A stretch of DNA of 57,458 bases from Candidatus Aquidulcis sp. (GTDB taxonomy: Bacteria; Chloroflexota; Anaerolineae; UBA4142), in NCBI GenBank assembly GCA_020723345.1, contig DYJA01000039.1:1-57458 (forward strand). Reading direction: 5' to 3'. The position numbers and the translations under genes were made by a program. Positions 1 to 7,830 of the stretch are shown here, in pieces (positions within the stretch are counted from its first letter, which is position 1; the number at the start of each line of letters is the position of its first letter). The notes below the pieces were generated by a model, which saw only the letters and a program-made list of their open reading frames with translations, ran no database searches and had not been told where the DNA came from.

Positions 1-48
1 CTCCTTTGCATCACTCTTGGTATTCGATTTTTAAGGTGCGAAATTTAG

Positions 49-186
49 GCTAAGGCAAATTGGGGCAAGGCGACGCGTTTTTCGACGGACGCGATTGAGC
101 GGGATGTTCAGGATTGCGCGCATCAGGTCGATCGGTTGGTGCGTGAATTGGGTGGGATAAAATACACAGCGGAGCAAATTCTATGA
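49..186 (+). pseudogene. Open C-terminal reading-frame tail overlapping sucD
   Basis: After a TAG at 46-48 the frame stays open to a TGA at 184-186, which overlaps the sucD start as ATGA. The 45-residue product ends [16 protein letters not shown] and uses codons like the neighbouring genes. It has no ATG, GTG or TTG start before its last third. I do not recognise it, and it does not look like the C-terminus of SucC, the expected neighbour. It may be the end of a gene cut by a frameshift or truncation near position 46, or chance. Low confidence. Confidence 0.25.
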
Positions 187-1085
187 GCATTCTCATCGAC
201 AAGAAAACCAGATTGGTCGTACAAGGTATCACCGGACGTGAAGGCGAATTCCACACCAAGCAAATGATCGCGTACGGCACGAATGTCGTCGCGGGGATGA
301 CGCCGGGGCGCGGCGGCGAAAAATTCTTGGGCGTGCCGGTGTTCGACACGGTCGCGCAGGCGGTTGAGACAACCGGCGCGAATACGTCGGTGATCTACGT
401 TCCGGCGCGCGGCGCGGCGGATTCGATTCTGGAAGCGGCGGATGTCGAAATCAAATTGGTCGTGTGCGTCACCGAAGGCGTACCGGTGGTCGATATGACG
501 CGCGTCGCGCGGCGATTGCAAGAGACCGGCACGCTGTTAGTCGGACCGAATTGTCCCGGTTTGATTTCGCCGGGCAAATCCAAAGTCGGCATCATCCCCG
601 GAAACATTTGCGCGCCGGGACCCGTCGGCATCGTCGCGCGCAGCGGCACGTTGACGTACGAAGTGATCCACGCGCTCACTCAGCGCAAACTCGGTCAATC
701 GACATGCGTTGGGATGGGCGGCGATCCAGTCCACGGGGTGGGCTTTATCGAAGTGCTTGAAATGTTCGAACACGATCCGCAGACGCAAGCGATCGTACTC
801 ATCGGCGAAATCGGCGGAACGGACGAAGAAAAAGCCGCGGCGTTCATCAAGAAAAACGTGAGCAAGCCGGTCGTCGCCTTTGTCGCGGGGCAGACCGCGC
901 CGCCCGGCAAACGCATGGGTCACGCGGGCGCGATCATCGAAGGCGGTACGGGCACGGCGGCGGAAAAAATCGCGGCGTTCAAAGCCGCGGGCGTCCCCGT
1001 CGCGCGTTTTCCCGGCGAAGTCGCGGAACTCGTCGCGCAAAAACTCGCCGCGACTAAAAAGCCGACGAAAAAATCGCGCCGATAA
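183..1085 (+). CDS. sucD: Succinyl-CoA ligase (ADP-forming) alpha subunit
   Basis: SucD is the alpha subunit of succinyl-CoA synthetase, the TCA-cycle enzyme that interconverts succinyl-CoA and succinate while making ATP or GTP. The 300-residue length is normal for the family. The N-terminal CoA-binding Rossmann domain begins [20 protein letters not shown], and the ligase domain follows. The phospho-histidine lies in [10 protein letters not shown] near residue 245, after the MGGDPVHG loop. The tail is Lys-rich (KKPTKKSRR). The start overlaps an upstream stop (ATGA), suggesting translational coupling. The beta subunit gene sucC is not visible and would have to lie left of the window or elsewhere. 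Confidence 0.96.
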   Translation: MSILIDKKTRLVVQGITGREGEFHTKQMIAYGTNVVAGMTPGRGGEKFLGVPVFDTVAQAVETTGANTSVIYVPARGAADSILEAADVEIKLVVCVTEGVPVVDMTRVARRLQETGTLLVGPNCPGLISPGKSKVGIIPGNICAPGPVGIVARSGTLTYEVIHALTQRKLGQSTCVGMGGDPVHGVGFIEVLEMFEHDPQTQAIVLIGEIGGTDEEKAAAFIKKNVSKPVVAFVAGQTAPPGKRMGHAGAIIEGGTGTAAEKIAAFKAAGVPVARFPGEVAELVAQKLAATKKPTKKSRR

Positions 1086-1112
1086 TTTAAAATTTGGCTC
1101 GTTGGGTTTCCG

Positions 1113-1319
1113 ATGGCAGACCGTCGATCACAAAAAAGTTTGCCGCACGATCTTGATCTCACGCCGTACGCCGGTCGCTGGGTCGCGCTGGTGCGCGGCT
1201 GCGTCAGCGGCGTCGGCGTGAGCGAACAAGCCGCGCGGCTTGCTTCAAAACATCAGCGTCCCAAGGAAGAACCAATCGTAATATTTGTGCCGAAAGAACT
1301 GACGCCGGACAAAACATGA
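1113..1319 (+). CDS. Small DUF5678-like protein
   Basis: A 68-residue protein with the pattern YAGRWVALVRG...GVSEQAARLAS....EEPIVIFVP. The lone 'YxGxWVAL' strand, the 'A..lA' helix and the final 'ifVP' strand resemble DUF5678-type small domains, but I name the family only by pattern. No catalytic residues are evident. It sits 27 bp after sucD and its stop overlaps the first possible ATG of the CCA enzyme, so it is probably cotranscribed. The gene at 3504 carries a similar C-terminal module. Confidence 0.6.
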   Translation: MADRRSQKSLPHDLDLTPYAGRWVALVRGCVSGVGVSEQAARLASKHQRPKEEPIVIFVPKELTPDKT

Positions 1320-1345
1320 TGTTCGTCCTGCCTCAGGAGGGTCGT

Positions 1346-2758
1346 ATGAACGTGCTGGAACGAGTGATTTCATTCATCGCGGATCAAAACGTCGAAGCGT
1401 ACTTTGTCGGCGGGTTGGTGCGCGATGAACTTTTGGGGCGCGTCGTCAAACGCGATCTCGATCTCGCCATCGACGGCGACGCCGCGGAACTCGCGCGTGC
1501 GTTTGCCGATCAAAATGGCGGCGCGTTCTATTTGATGGACGAAGAGCACAACGTCGCGCGCGTGATTCTCGACGACACGTACGTTGATTTCGCGCAACTG
1601 CGCGGCACGCTGCGCGAAGATTTGGCGACGCGCGATTTTACGATCAACGCGATGGCGCGCCAACTCGGCAGCCATGAACTGACCGATCCATTTCACGGGC
1701 AAAAACATCTCGCCCAGAAACAGATTTGCGCGGTGACCGACGAGGCGTTTCAGAACGATCCCGTGCGCTTGCTGCGCGCGATTCGCTTCGCAGGCGAGCT
1801 CGGTTTCACGATTGGCGCGCACACGGAAAAGTTGGTGCGCCGCGACGCGCATTTGCTCGCGTTTGCTTCGATGGAACGCGCGCGCGACGAATTCTTCAAG
1901 ATTCTCGCAGCGCCCAATTTCTCCACGCTTCTGCGCCAAATGGACAACCTGGGTCTACTTTCCACGTTCCTGCCCGAAGTGACCGCGCTAAAAGGCATCA
2001 CGCAATCGCCGCCGCACGCGTTCGACGTGTTTGAACACACCTTGCGCGTCCTGGACGAACTCGAAACGATTCAGGCGGACGCGTATGCCGACGTCGCGAA
2101 CGGCGAATTCGTTTCCGAATTGCAAGCGCATTTCGCGCGCGCGGTTTCGGCGGAGCGGACGCGTGGAATACTGTTGCGTCTCGCCGCACTCTTGCACGAC
2201 ATCGGCAAAGCGCAGACGCGCTCCGTGGACGACGCGGGCGCGATTCATTTCTACGATCACGAGCCGCGCGGCGCGGCAATGAGCGACGCGGTGATGCGTC
2301 GCCTGCGGTTCAGCAACGACGAAAGCGCCATCGTCACGCGCGTCGTCGTCGATCACCTGCGACCCGCGCACCTCGCGCGCGAGCCGCGCGTCAGCAACCG
2401 CGCGGTCTATCGTTTTTTCCGCGACGCGGGCGACGCGGGAATCGACGCGTGCGTGCTGATGCTTGCCGATCAACGCGCGCGCCGCGCGCCGCCGATCGAC
2501 GCGGCGGAAGACGCGCGTCAGCGCGCGGTGAACGCGCTCTTGCTCGATCGCTATTTTCGCGCGCGCGCCACCGTGATCGCGCCGCCGCCGTTGATCGACG
2601 GTCACACGCTGATCAAAGAACTCAAGATCGAGCCAGGCAAACGCGTCGGCGAATTGCTGGAAGCGATCCGCGAAGCGCAGGCGGAGGGCTTGGTGAACAC
2701 GCGCGAGGAGGCGCTTGCGTTTGTGCGTGGAGTTTCTGCCACAGAGAAAAAATCATAA
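1346..2758 (+). CDS. cca: CCA tRNA nucleotidyltransferase with HD domain
   Basis: This enzyme adds or repairs the 3'-CCA of tRNAs. The N-terminal class II nucleotidyltransferase head has the GGLVRDELLG motif and the metal-binding DLDLAIDGD, near residues 20-45. It is followed by the RDFTINAMA and RLLRAIRFAGELGF motifs of the polyA-polymerase/CCA family. An HD phosphohydrolase domain follows (AALLHDIGK near residue 290). I place the start at 1346 because AGGAGG at 1335-1340 is ideally spaced. The frame is open back to 1316, where an ATG overlaps the upstream stop. The C-terminal residues EKKS fall in a short AT-rich repeat (ATCATAAATCGTAAATC). Confidence 0.93.
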   Translation: MNVLERVISFIADQNVEAYFVGGLVRDELLGRVVKRDLDLAIDGDAAELARAFADQNGGAFYLMDEEHNVARVILDDTYVDFAQLRGTLREDLATRDFTINAMARQLGSHELTDPFHGQKHLAQKQICAVTDEAFQNDPVRLLRAIRFAGELGFTIGAHTEKLVRRDAHLLAFASMERARDEFFKILAAPNFSTLLRQMDNLGLLSTFLPEVTALKGITQSPPHAFDVFEHTLRVLDELETIQADAYADVANGEFVSELQAHFARAVSAERTRGILLRLAALLHDIGKAQTRSVDDAGAIHFYDHEPRGAAMSDAVMRRLRFSNDESAIVTRVVVDHLRPAHLAREPRVSNRAVYRFFRDAGDAGIDACVLMLADQRARRAPPIDAAEDARQRAVNALLLDRYFRARATVIAPPPLIDGHTLIKELKIEPGKRVGELLEAIREAQAEGLVNTREEALAFVRGVSATEKKS

Positions 2759-2787
2759 ATCGTAAATCGGAAATTTGAAATCGAACC

Positions 2788-3495
2788 ATGGAACTCCAAG
2801 TTGCGCTTGCCAAAGTTTCCAAATACGCGATCCGCGAATCAGGCGATACGTGCGAGATGATCGAGCGACCGCACGGCGGTTTGTCGTTTGTGCTGGTGGA
2901 TGGACAGCACACGGGACGCGGCGCGAAGCAAGTCTCGAATCTCGTCGCGCGCAAAGCGATTTCGCTGTTGGCGGAAGGCGTGCGCGATGGCGCGGCGGCG
3001 CGCGCGGCGCACGATTATTTGTACACCCAACACGACGGCAAAGTGTCGGCGGAATTGCACATCGTCTCGATTGACCTCGTCAGCGAGACGATTGTGATTT
3101 CGCGCAACAGCCATTGCCCCGCGCTCGTCGGCGATGCGAACGGTTTGCGCGTCCTCGACGAGCCGTCGTCCGCGATTGGCGTGCATCGGCGGATGAAGCC
3201 GCTCATCGCCGAGTTACCGCTCGAATTGCATACGAGCGTCATCGTCTTCACCGATGGCGTTTTCGACGCGGGCGCGCGCGATGGACAGAAATTCGACGTT
3301 GCCGCGTTCGTCGCCGCGCAATTACGCGACGCGAATATCGGCGCGCAGTCGCTCGCGGACGCGATCCTCGCGCGCGCGGTCGAATTGGATCGCGGCAGAC
3401 CGCGCGACGACATGAGCGTGCTCGTCGTGCGCGTGGTGCCGCGCGTAGACGGCGACGCGGCGCGGCGGTTGAGCGTGCGGTTTCCAATCGAGTGA
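2788..3495 (+). CDS. SpoIIE/PP2C-family serine phosphatase
   Basis: A 235-residue single-domain protein of the SpoIIE/RsbU (PPM) phosphatase class. These metal-dependent phosphatases usually act on anti-sigma-factor antagonists in partner-switching signalling. Visible PPM motifs are CEMIERPHGGLSFVLVDGQH (first Asp pair region, VDG), SAELHIVSIDL, the SRNSHCPALV turn that replaces 'NaGH', TDGVFDA, and the final RPRDDMSVLVVRV with the metal-binding Asp residues. There is no sensor domain and no membrane segment. No anti-sigma kinase is seen nearby, so the partner is unknown. Confidence 0.8.
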   Translation: MELQVALAKVSKYAIRESGDTCEMIERPHGGLSFVLVDGQHTGRGAKQVSNLVARKAISLLAEGVRDGAAARAAHDYLYTQHDGKVSAELHIVSIDLVSETIVISRNSHCPALVGDANGLRVLDEPSSAIGVHRRMKPLIAELPLELHTSVIVFTDGVFDAGARDGQKFDVAAFVAAQLRDANIGAQSLADAILARAVELDRGRPRDDMSVLVVRVVPRVDGDAARRLSVRFPIE

Positions 3496-3503
3496 GGTGC
3501 GAG

Positions 3504-3917
3504 ATGAAAAAAACGCGTGAGACGAAAACTCATTACAAGACGAGCACCGCGACAATCACTTTGAACAGGGAATTGGTCGAGCGATTGCGCTATGCGGCAG
3601 AATGGAAAGGGATTCCGTTTGAAGAGGCGGCGGGCAAAGCGGTCACCGAATACCTGGGTCGTTTTGGAATTGAGAAGGTTAGAGCGGAGCAGGCGATTTT
3701 TGAAAAGATGCGTCCCGCGTTGCTTGAAAAATATCGCGGGCAGTACGTCGCGGTGCATAATGGTCAGGTCGTGGAGAGCGCGCCCGATTTGCGCTCGTTG
3801 CATCACAAGGTCTTTGTGCGCTTTGGGTTCACGCCGATTTTGCACATTCAAGTTACGGATGAGCCAGAGCGCGATATTCAGACGCGCGGCTTGCGTTTGG
3901 AGAGGAGCGCACAATGA
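3504..3917 (+). CDS. Hypothetical protein, partner of the retropepsin-like protease
   Basis: A 137-residue protein. The N-terminal half (SATITLNRELVERLRYAAE... AAGKAVTEYLGRFG) looks like a ribbon-helix-helix or helical segment. The C-terminal half (KYRGQYVAVHNGQVVESAPD) resembles the small DUF5678-like module also seen at 1113. I chose ATG 3504, preceded by GAGGTGCGAG. The same frame is open upstream only as a shadow of the phosphatase gene. The stop overlaps the start of the next gene by 4 bp (ATGA), so the two are translationally coupled. The function is unknown. An antitoxin-like or substrate-presenting role is only a guess. Confidence 0.65.
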   Translation: MKKTRETKTHYKTSTATITLNRELVERLRYAAEWKGIPFEEAAGKAVTEYLGRFGIEKVRAEQAIFEKMRPALLEKYRGQYVAVHNGQVVESAPDLRSLHHKVFVRFGFTPILHIQVTDEPERDIQTRGLRLERSAQ

Positions 3918-4312
3918 AATTTCCGTACAGCCGCGATTATTCTCCGAATGCGCCGTCACTTCAAGTCACATTTGTTTCGGCAGAGAAACAATTGTCGGTT
4001 GGACCTTTTATCGCGCTGGTGGACACTGGCACCGATGTCACGGCTGCGCCAATCGCGTATCTTGAAAGGATCGAGTCGCCGATAGCGCGTGAATCCATGG
4101 TTGTTCCGCATTGGGGGGCGCGTTATGCGGTGTCGTTGTTTTCGGTGGATGTGAAAATCGGCGAATGGACGTTCCCTGGCGTCGAGGTCATTGGCGATAC
4201 CAAAGGCAATGAGGTAATTCTTGGTCGGAATGTTCTCAACAAACTACGCGTGCTGCTCGACGGTCCCGCGCAAGTGACGGAAATCCTGGAACCAAAATCG
4301 AAACGGAAATAA
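3914..4312 (+). CDS. Retropepsin-like aspartic protease
   Basis: A 132-residue protein with the hallmarks of a single-domain clan AA (retropepsin/DUF1758-like) aspartyl protease. The catalytic DTG sits in ALVDTGTDVT near residue 38, and the hydrophobic GNEVILGRNVLNKLRVLLDG motif of this clan lies near the C-terminus. Such proteins act as homodimers, each chain giving one Asp. No signal peptide is present, so it should be cytoplasmic. It is coupled to the preceding gene through an ATGA overlap. The substrate is unknown. Confidence 0.75.
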   Translation: MKFPYSRDYSPNAPSLQVTFVSAEKQLSVGPFIALVDTGTDVTAAPIAYLERIESPIARESMVVPHWGARYAVSLFSVDVKIGEWTFPGVEVIGDTKGNEVILGRNVLNKLRVLLDGPAQVTEILEPKSKRK

Positions 4313-4322
4313 CAGCGCCTCG

Positions 4323-4710
4323 GTCATTTCGAGAGTACATACCACCGCGCGGTATGTTCGCAACCAGAAACTCGGCGCGGCTCGCGGGAACGCCCCGAAT
4401 TTATTCGGGGGCTACGCGAGGTGAAAATCGGTTGAAACCGATTTGCCTCGCGCAACTCGATTTATCGAGTTTTCACCTCACTGAGCCGCGGATTTTCAAT
4501 CGGCGGCGGTTCAAGTTTCTGGGCAGCGGAGCGAGAAATCTCGTTGCAATGACGAGATTTCTCGTCGCAGAAATCGCGCCTACCCAGAAACTTGACGTTC
4601 GTAGTATGCGCTTTAGCGCAAAGGGCGGCGATGAATCGCCCACTACGAACCCACGCGCGCGTTTCTGCCGTCACGCGTACCGCGGCGCGATATGGAATTC
4701 TCGAAATGAC
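4323..4710 (+). repeat. TIR-bounded mosaic repeat element, copy 1 (MITE-like)
   Basis: The segment is bounded by GTCATTTCGAGA (4323-4334) and its exact reverse complement TCTCGAAATGAC (4699-4710). Inside are nested palindromes: CCCCGAATTTATTCGGGG, the AGGTGAAAA/TTTTCACCT module (4418-4479), a GATTTCTCGTCG core and a GTTCGTAGT palindrome. It has no credible coding content. The same termini bound shorter copies at 35889 and 56076. It fills the gap between the protease and the CHAT gene, and its right end overlaps an in-frame upstream ATG of the CHAT gene. Confidence 0.7.
4597..4650 (+). repeat. GTTCGTAGT-bounded palindromic repeat, copy 1
   Basis: GTTCGTAGT at one end and ACTACGAAC at the other enclose two small hairpins (GCGCTTTAGCGC and GGGCGGCGATGAATCGCCC). 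Its reverse complement closely matches 56301-56356. It is nested in the larger repeat element. Confidence 0.7.
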
Positions 4711-4726
4711 AAACCAGGAAATGAAA

Positions 4727-7540
4727 ATGCCAACCGAAAATCCTCTGCGTCTTCTCGTCATCACGAGCCGACCACTGACTGACGGCGCGGGCAATTCCAT
4801 CGTCTTGCTCGACATCGAAGAAGAGCGGCGGCGGATGCGCGCGGCATTGCAGTCCGCGCGCGTCGCGGCGCGCGTGGAGTACGTTCCGCACGCGACGACG
4901 GGCGCGGTCAAAACCGCGCTGCGCGACGCGTGGGACGTGGCGCATTTCACGGGGCACGGCACGGCGGACGGACGCTTGCTGCTGGAAAACGATTTTGGCG
5001 AAGCGCACGCGCTCGCGCCAAGCGAGACGGCGCAATTGTTTGGCGAATCTACCGCGCGCCTCATCGTGCTGTCCGCGTGTCATTCCGAGATCATCGCGCG
5101 CGCGTTGCACGCGGCGGGCGCGCCCGCGCTGATTGCGATTGACGCGCGCGTGCCGATTGAAGATCGCGCCGCGACGATTTTCGCGGAACACTTTTACGGC
5201 GCGCTCGCGCAGGGCTGGAAAATCCGCGACGCGTTTCGCGACGCGCAGCAATCGGTTGCGCTGGATGATGTGGTTGGCGACGCGCATCCGCCGCTCGACG
5301 ACGACGGCAAGCCCGAAGCGCCGTGGTCGCAACGATTTATGCTGATCGGCGATGGCGACATTGCGTTTGCGGTGGGGATGGCGGGCGAGCCGCCCGCGCG
5401 ACCCGAACCGCGCGTCGTCGGCAATCTGCGCGCGCGGAACGCGAATTTCGTCGGGCGCGCGAAAGAGATCGTCGAGATCGTAGGGGCGTTTGATAAAACG
5501 CCCTCACGAACGCCGCGCGTCGCGATCATCGGCGCGGGCGGGCTCGGCAAGACGGAATTGTCGAAAGCGGTCGCGTGGTGGTACGTCGAGCGCGGCAAGG
5601 CGGACGCGGTGTTGTGGGCAAGCGCGAGTCGCGACGAGGGCGAATTCGTCTTGCGCGATCTCGCGTCGCTGTTGAGCATCGCCGCGCGCGCGTTTGGCTT
5701 GCCGATCACCGAGCAATCGTCCTTCGACGAGCAAAAGCGCGTCGTGCGCGAATTTTTCGAACAGCATCGCGTCATCGTTCTGCTCGACAATTGGGAGACG
5801 CTGGAGGGACGCGCACGCAAAGAGTTGTGGGATTTCGTTTTGGGTCTGCCAGGTTCCACGCGCGTCATCGTCACGTCGCGCGATACGCTGCCGCCGAAGG
5901 ACGCGCGCAATTACGAACTCGATACGCTGACGATTGCCGATGGCGCGCAGTTGTTCCTCAACATCGCGTGCAACGCGGGCTATTTCGACCGCAACCCCAA
6001 GTTGAGCAAGGAGGACGCGGCGATTCTGAGCGCGATCGTCGAACGGCTGGGCGGCTATCCGCTCGCAATCGAGGTGGTGGCGGGGCAGACCGAAAGCCGC
6101 GCGCTCGGCGATATTTGGAGCGACCTCGTCCAGATTCCGAAGAATGTGCTGGAGGGGAAGGACGAATTGACAGGCGAGCCGCGCGGCGTGTGGACCTCGC
6201 TTGGATTTTCGTACGATGTTCTGCCCGCGCCCGCGCAATCGCTCTTCCGTCAGATGAGCGTGTTCCTCGCGCCTGCGGTGGTGGAGGATGTGGCGGCGGT
6301 GACGACCGCCGACGGACGACGGACGACCGCCGCGGGGGAGGGCGAGGGAGGAATTACGCTGACGCGCGAGACGCTTGATACGCTTGTGCGGCGGTCGCTG
6401 GTGCGGATGCGTGAAGGCGCGTACGCGCTGCTGCCGATTGTGCGCGAGTATGCGTTGAGCAAACTGGCGGGGGCGGGACAAGATGTGCGCGAATTGCACA
6501 CGCGCGTTATATACTACTATGGGCAGAAAAACACACCTGAAGGCGCGGTAATAGCGAGTGATCATTTATTTAGACTCGCACAAATGGGATCCCGCCCAGC
6601 AGCAGAAGAATTTGTCAAATACGTTTACCGTTTCTATCAGGATTTGGTGATGCGTGGGTACTGGGTGGAAGCGCGTCAAAAGGGATTACAGTTGATTGCT
6701 GTGGCTCATGCGCTGAATGACAGGAAGGTTGGGGCACAAGCGTCCTTAGAAGTCGCGAGTATTTTCCAACGCACTGGAGAGTATGAACGAGCGTCAGAGC
6801 TATACCAAGATGCGGCAGATTTATTCAAAGAACTAGGTGACAGAGATGGAATGGCTTCTGTTTATCACAATCTGGCGGGCATAAGATTGGCCCAAGGTGC
6901 ATTTGATGAGTTTTGGCGTTTATCACACGAGAGTTTGAAACTAAGACAGGAACTGGGAGACCAGATCGGGATCGCAACCTCGTTGTTGGCAATGGGTACT
7001 TCTGAGTACCATCGAGGCAATTATGATAAGGCGGAACAACTTTGTCAGGAAAGTCTGAAGATATTTCAAGGGCAGAAATCAAAGTCCGAACAGGTTACTG
7101 TCTTACTTCAGCTTGGGATGATAGAGAAAAAGCGAGGCAATTATTACGAGTCTGAGAATCTCTATCAACAGAGCCTTGTGCTTGCCAAAGAATTCAGGAA
7201 CAAGTCGGGAATTGCACAGGTACTGCATGAGTTAGGAGAAGTGGAATATTTGCGGGGCAAACCCGATAAGGCGATGCCGTTATTGCATGAGAGCTTGAAA
7301 CTCGAAAGGGAACTTGGCGAAAAGCATGGAATGGCTACTACAATGGGACAATTAGGAGAAGTTTATCACGCGCAAGGACAGTTGAAAGACGCGCTCGGCT
7401 ATTTCATCCGCGCGTTTGCCATCTTTGAAGAGTTGCACTCGCCGTATCGGGAGTTGACGGGGAAGTTGATTGCGGAGGTTCGGCAGGAGGTGGGGGAGGA
7501 GCGGTTTGGGGAGTGGTGTCAACGAATAGCGAACGAATAA
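4727..7540 (+). CDS. CHAT protease-STAND NTPase-TPR protein
   Basis: A 937-residue multidomain protein. Residues about 1-190 form a CHAT (caspase-like) protease domain, with the catalytic His in HFTGHG (near 75) and Cys in LSACHSE (near 118). Residues about 235-560 are an NB-ARC/STAND NTPase: VGRAKEIVEIVG, Walker A IIGAGGLGKTE (near 268), Walker B VIVLLDNWE, TSRD sensor and GGYPLAIEV. A winged-helix-like segment and about six TPRs follow to the C-terminus. This is the layout of signal-sensing STAND switches in which ligand binding by the repeats releases the effector. I chose ATG 4727 because AGGAA lies 6 bp upstream, though ATG 4706 or 4721 are possible. Two inserts are odd: a palindrome at 5480, and a Gly/Thr-rich stretch near 6300 (TTADGRRTTAAGEGEGG). 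The TPR half is less GC-rich than the rest. Confidence 0.88.
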   Translation: MPTENPLRLLVITSRPLTDGAGNSIVLLDIEEERRRMRAALQSARVAARVEYVPHATTGAVKTALRDAWDVAHFTGHGTADGRLLLENDFGEAHALAPSETAQLFGESTARLIVLSACHSEIIARALHAAGAPALIAIDARVPIEDRAATIFAEHFYGALAQGWKIRDAFRDAQQSVALDDVVGDAHPPLDDDGKPEAPWSQRFMLIGDGDIAFAVGMAGEPPARPEPRVVGNLRARNANFVGRAKEIVEIVGAFDKTPSRTPRVAIIGAGGLGKTELSKAVAWWYVERGKADAVLWASASRDEGEFVLRDLASLLSIAARAFGLPITEQSSFDEQKRVVREFFEQHRVIVLLDNWETLEGRARKELWDFVLGLPGSTRVIVTSRDTLPPKDARNYELDTLTIADGAQLFLNIACNAGYFDRNPKLSKEDAAILSAIVERLGGYPLAIEVVAGQTESRALGDIWSDLVQIPKNVLEGKDELTGEPRGVWTSLGFSYDVLPAPAQSLFRQMSVFLAPAVVEDVAAVTTADGRRTTAAGEGEGGITLTRETLDTLVRRSLVRMREGAYALLPIVREYALSKLAGAGQDVRELHTRVIYYYGQKNTPEGAVIASDHLFRLAQMGSRPAAEEFVKYVYRFYQDLVMRGYWVEARQKGLQLIAVAHALNDRKVGAQASLEVASIFQRTGEYERASELYQDAADLFKELGDRDGMASVYHNLAGIRLAQGAFDEFWRLSHESLKLRQELGDQIGIATSLLAMGTSEYHRGNYDKAEQLCQESLKIFQGQKSKSEQVTVLLQLGMIEKKRGNYYESENLYQQSLVLAKEFRNKSGIAQVLHELGEVEYLRGKPDKAMPLLHESLKLERELGEKHGMATTMGQLGEVYHAQGQLKDALGYFIRAFAIFEELHSPYRELTGKLIAEVRQEVGEERFGEWCQRIANE
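5480..5508 (+). repeat. GTAGGGGCGTT palindrome inside the CHAT-STAND gene
   Basis: GTAGGGGCGTTT and AAAACGCCCTCAC form a near-perfect hairpin within the coding frame, adding about ten residues (GAFDKTPSRT) just before the Walker A strand. It matches the intergenic palindrome at 21466-21493. Confidence 0.75.
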
Positions 7541-7608
7541 ACGAATGAGTGATCGCAGTTGTCCGTTCAATCCGATCCAGTCCGTTGTCATATTTCGAGG
7601 AGACGCCA

Positions 7609-7821
7609 ATGGTCATCATCAAATGTATCAACCCCAATTGCACTGCGCCCAATCGCAAGTTCGAGTGGGACGAGACGCCGCACGGCGGGCTGGCGGAGCC
7701 GCACGCGGAAGGCGCAAAACGCGTGATTGCGTACTGTAAATCTTGCGGCGCGGAAAATCCCGTGTGGGTCAAAAAGCCCAAGCCGATTCCGTTGGTTCGG
7801 CACATTGGCAGGGGATGGTGA
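7609..7821 (+). CDS. Small zinc-ribbon protein
   Basis: A 70-residue protein with two Cys knuckles, KCINPNCTAPN and AYCKSCGAENPVW, consistent with a zinc ribbon. The C-terminus is basic (KKPKPIPLVRHIGRGW). ATG 7609 is preceded by CGAGGAGA. The frame is open upstream, but that part reads a tract of TCCGATCCAGTCCG-type low-complexity sequence. It lies 68 bp after the CHAT-STAND gene and 9 bp before the next gene, so an operon is likely. The function is unknown. It could bind nucleic acid or act as an adaptor. Confidence 0.65.
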   Translation: MVIIKCINPNCTAPNRKFEWDETPHGGLAEPHAEGAKRVIAYCKSCGAENPVWVKKPKPIPLVRHIGRGW

Positions 7822-7830
7822 GGTGGCGCG

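Noticed and set aside
4313-4726. CRISPR-like array in the repeat-rich gap before the CHAT gene
   Set aside because: There are palindromes of differing sequence and spacing, not regularly spaced identical repeats; no cas gene is present.
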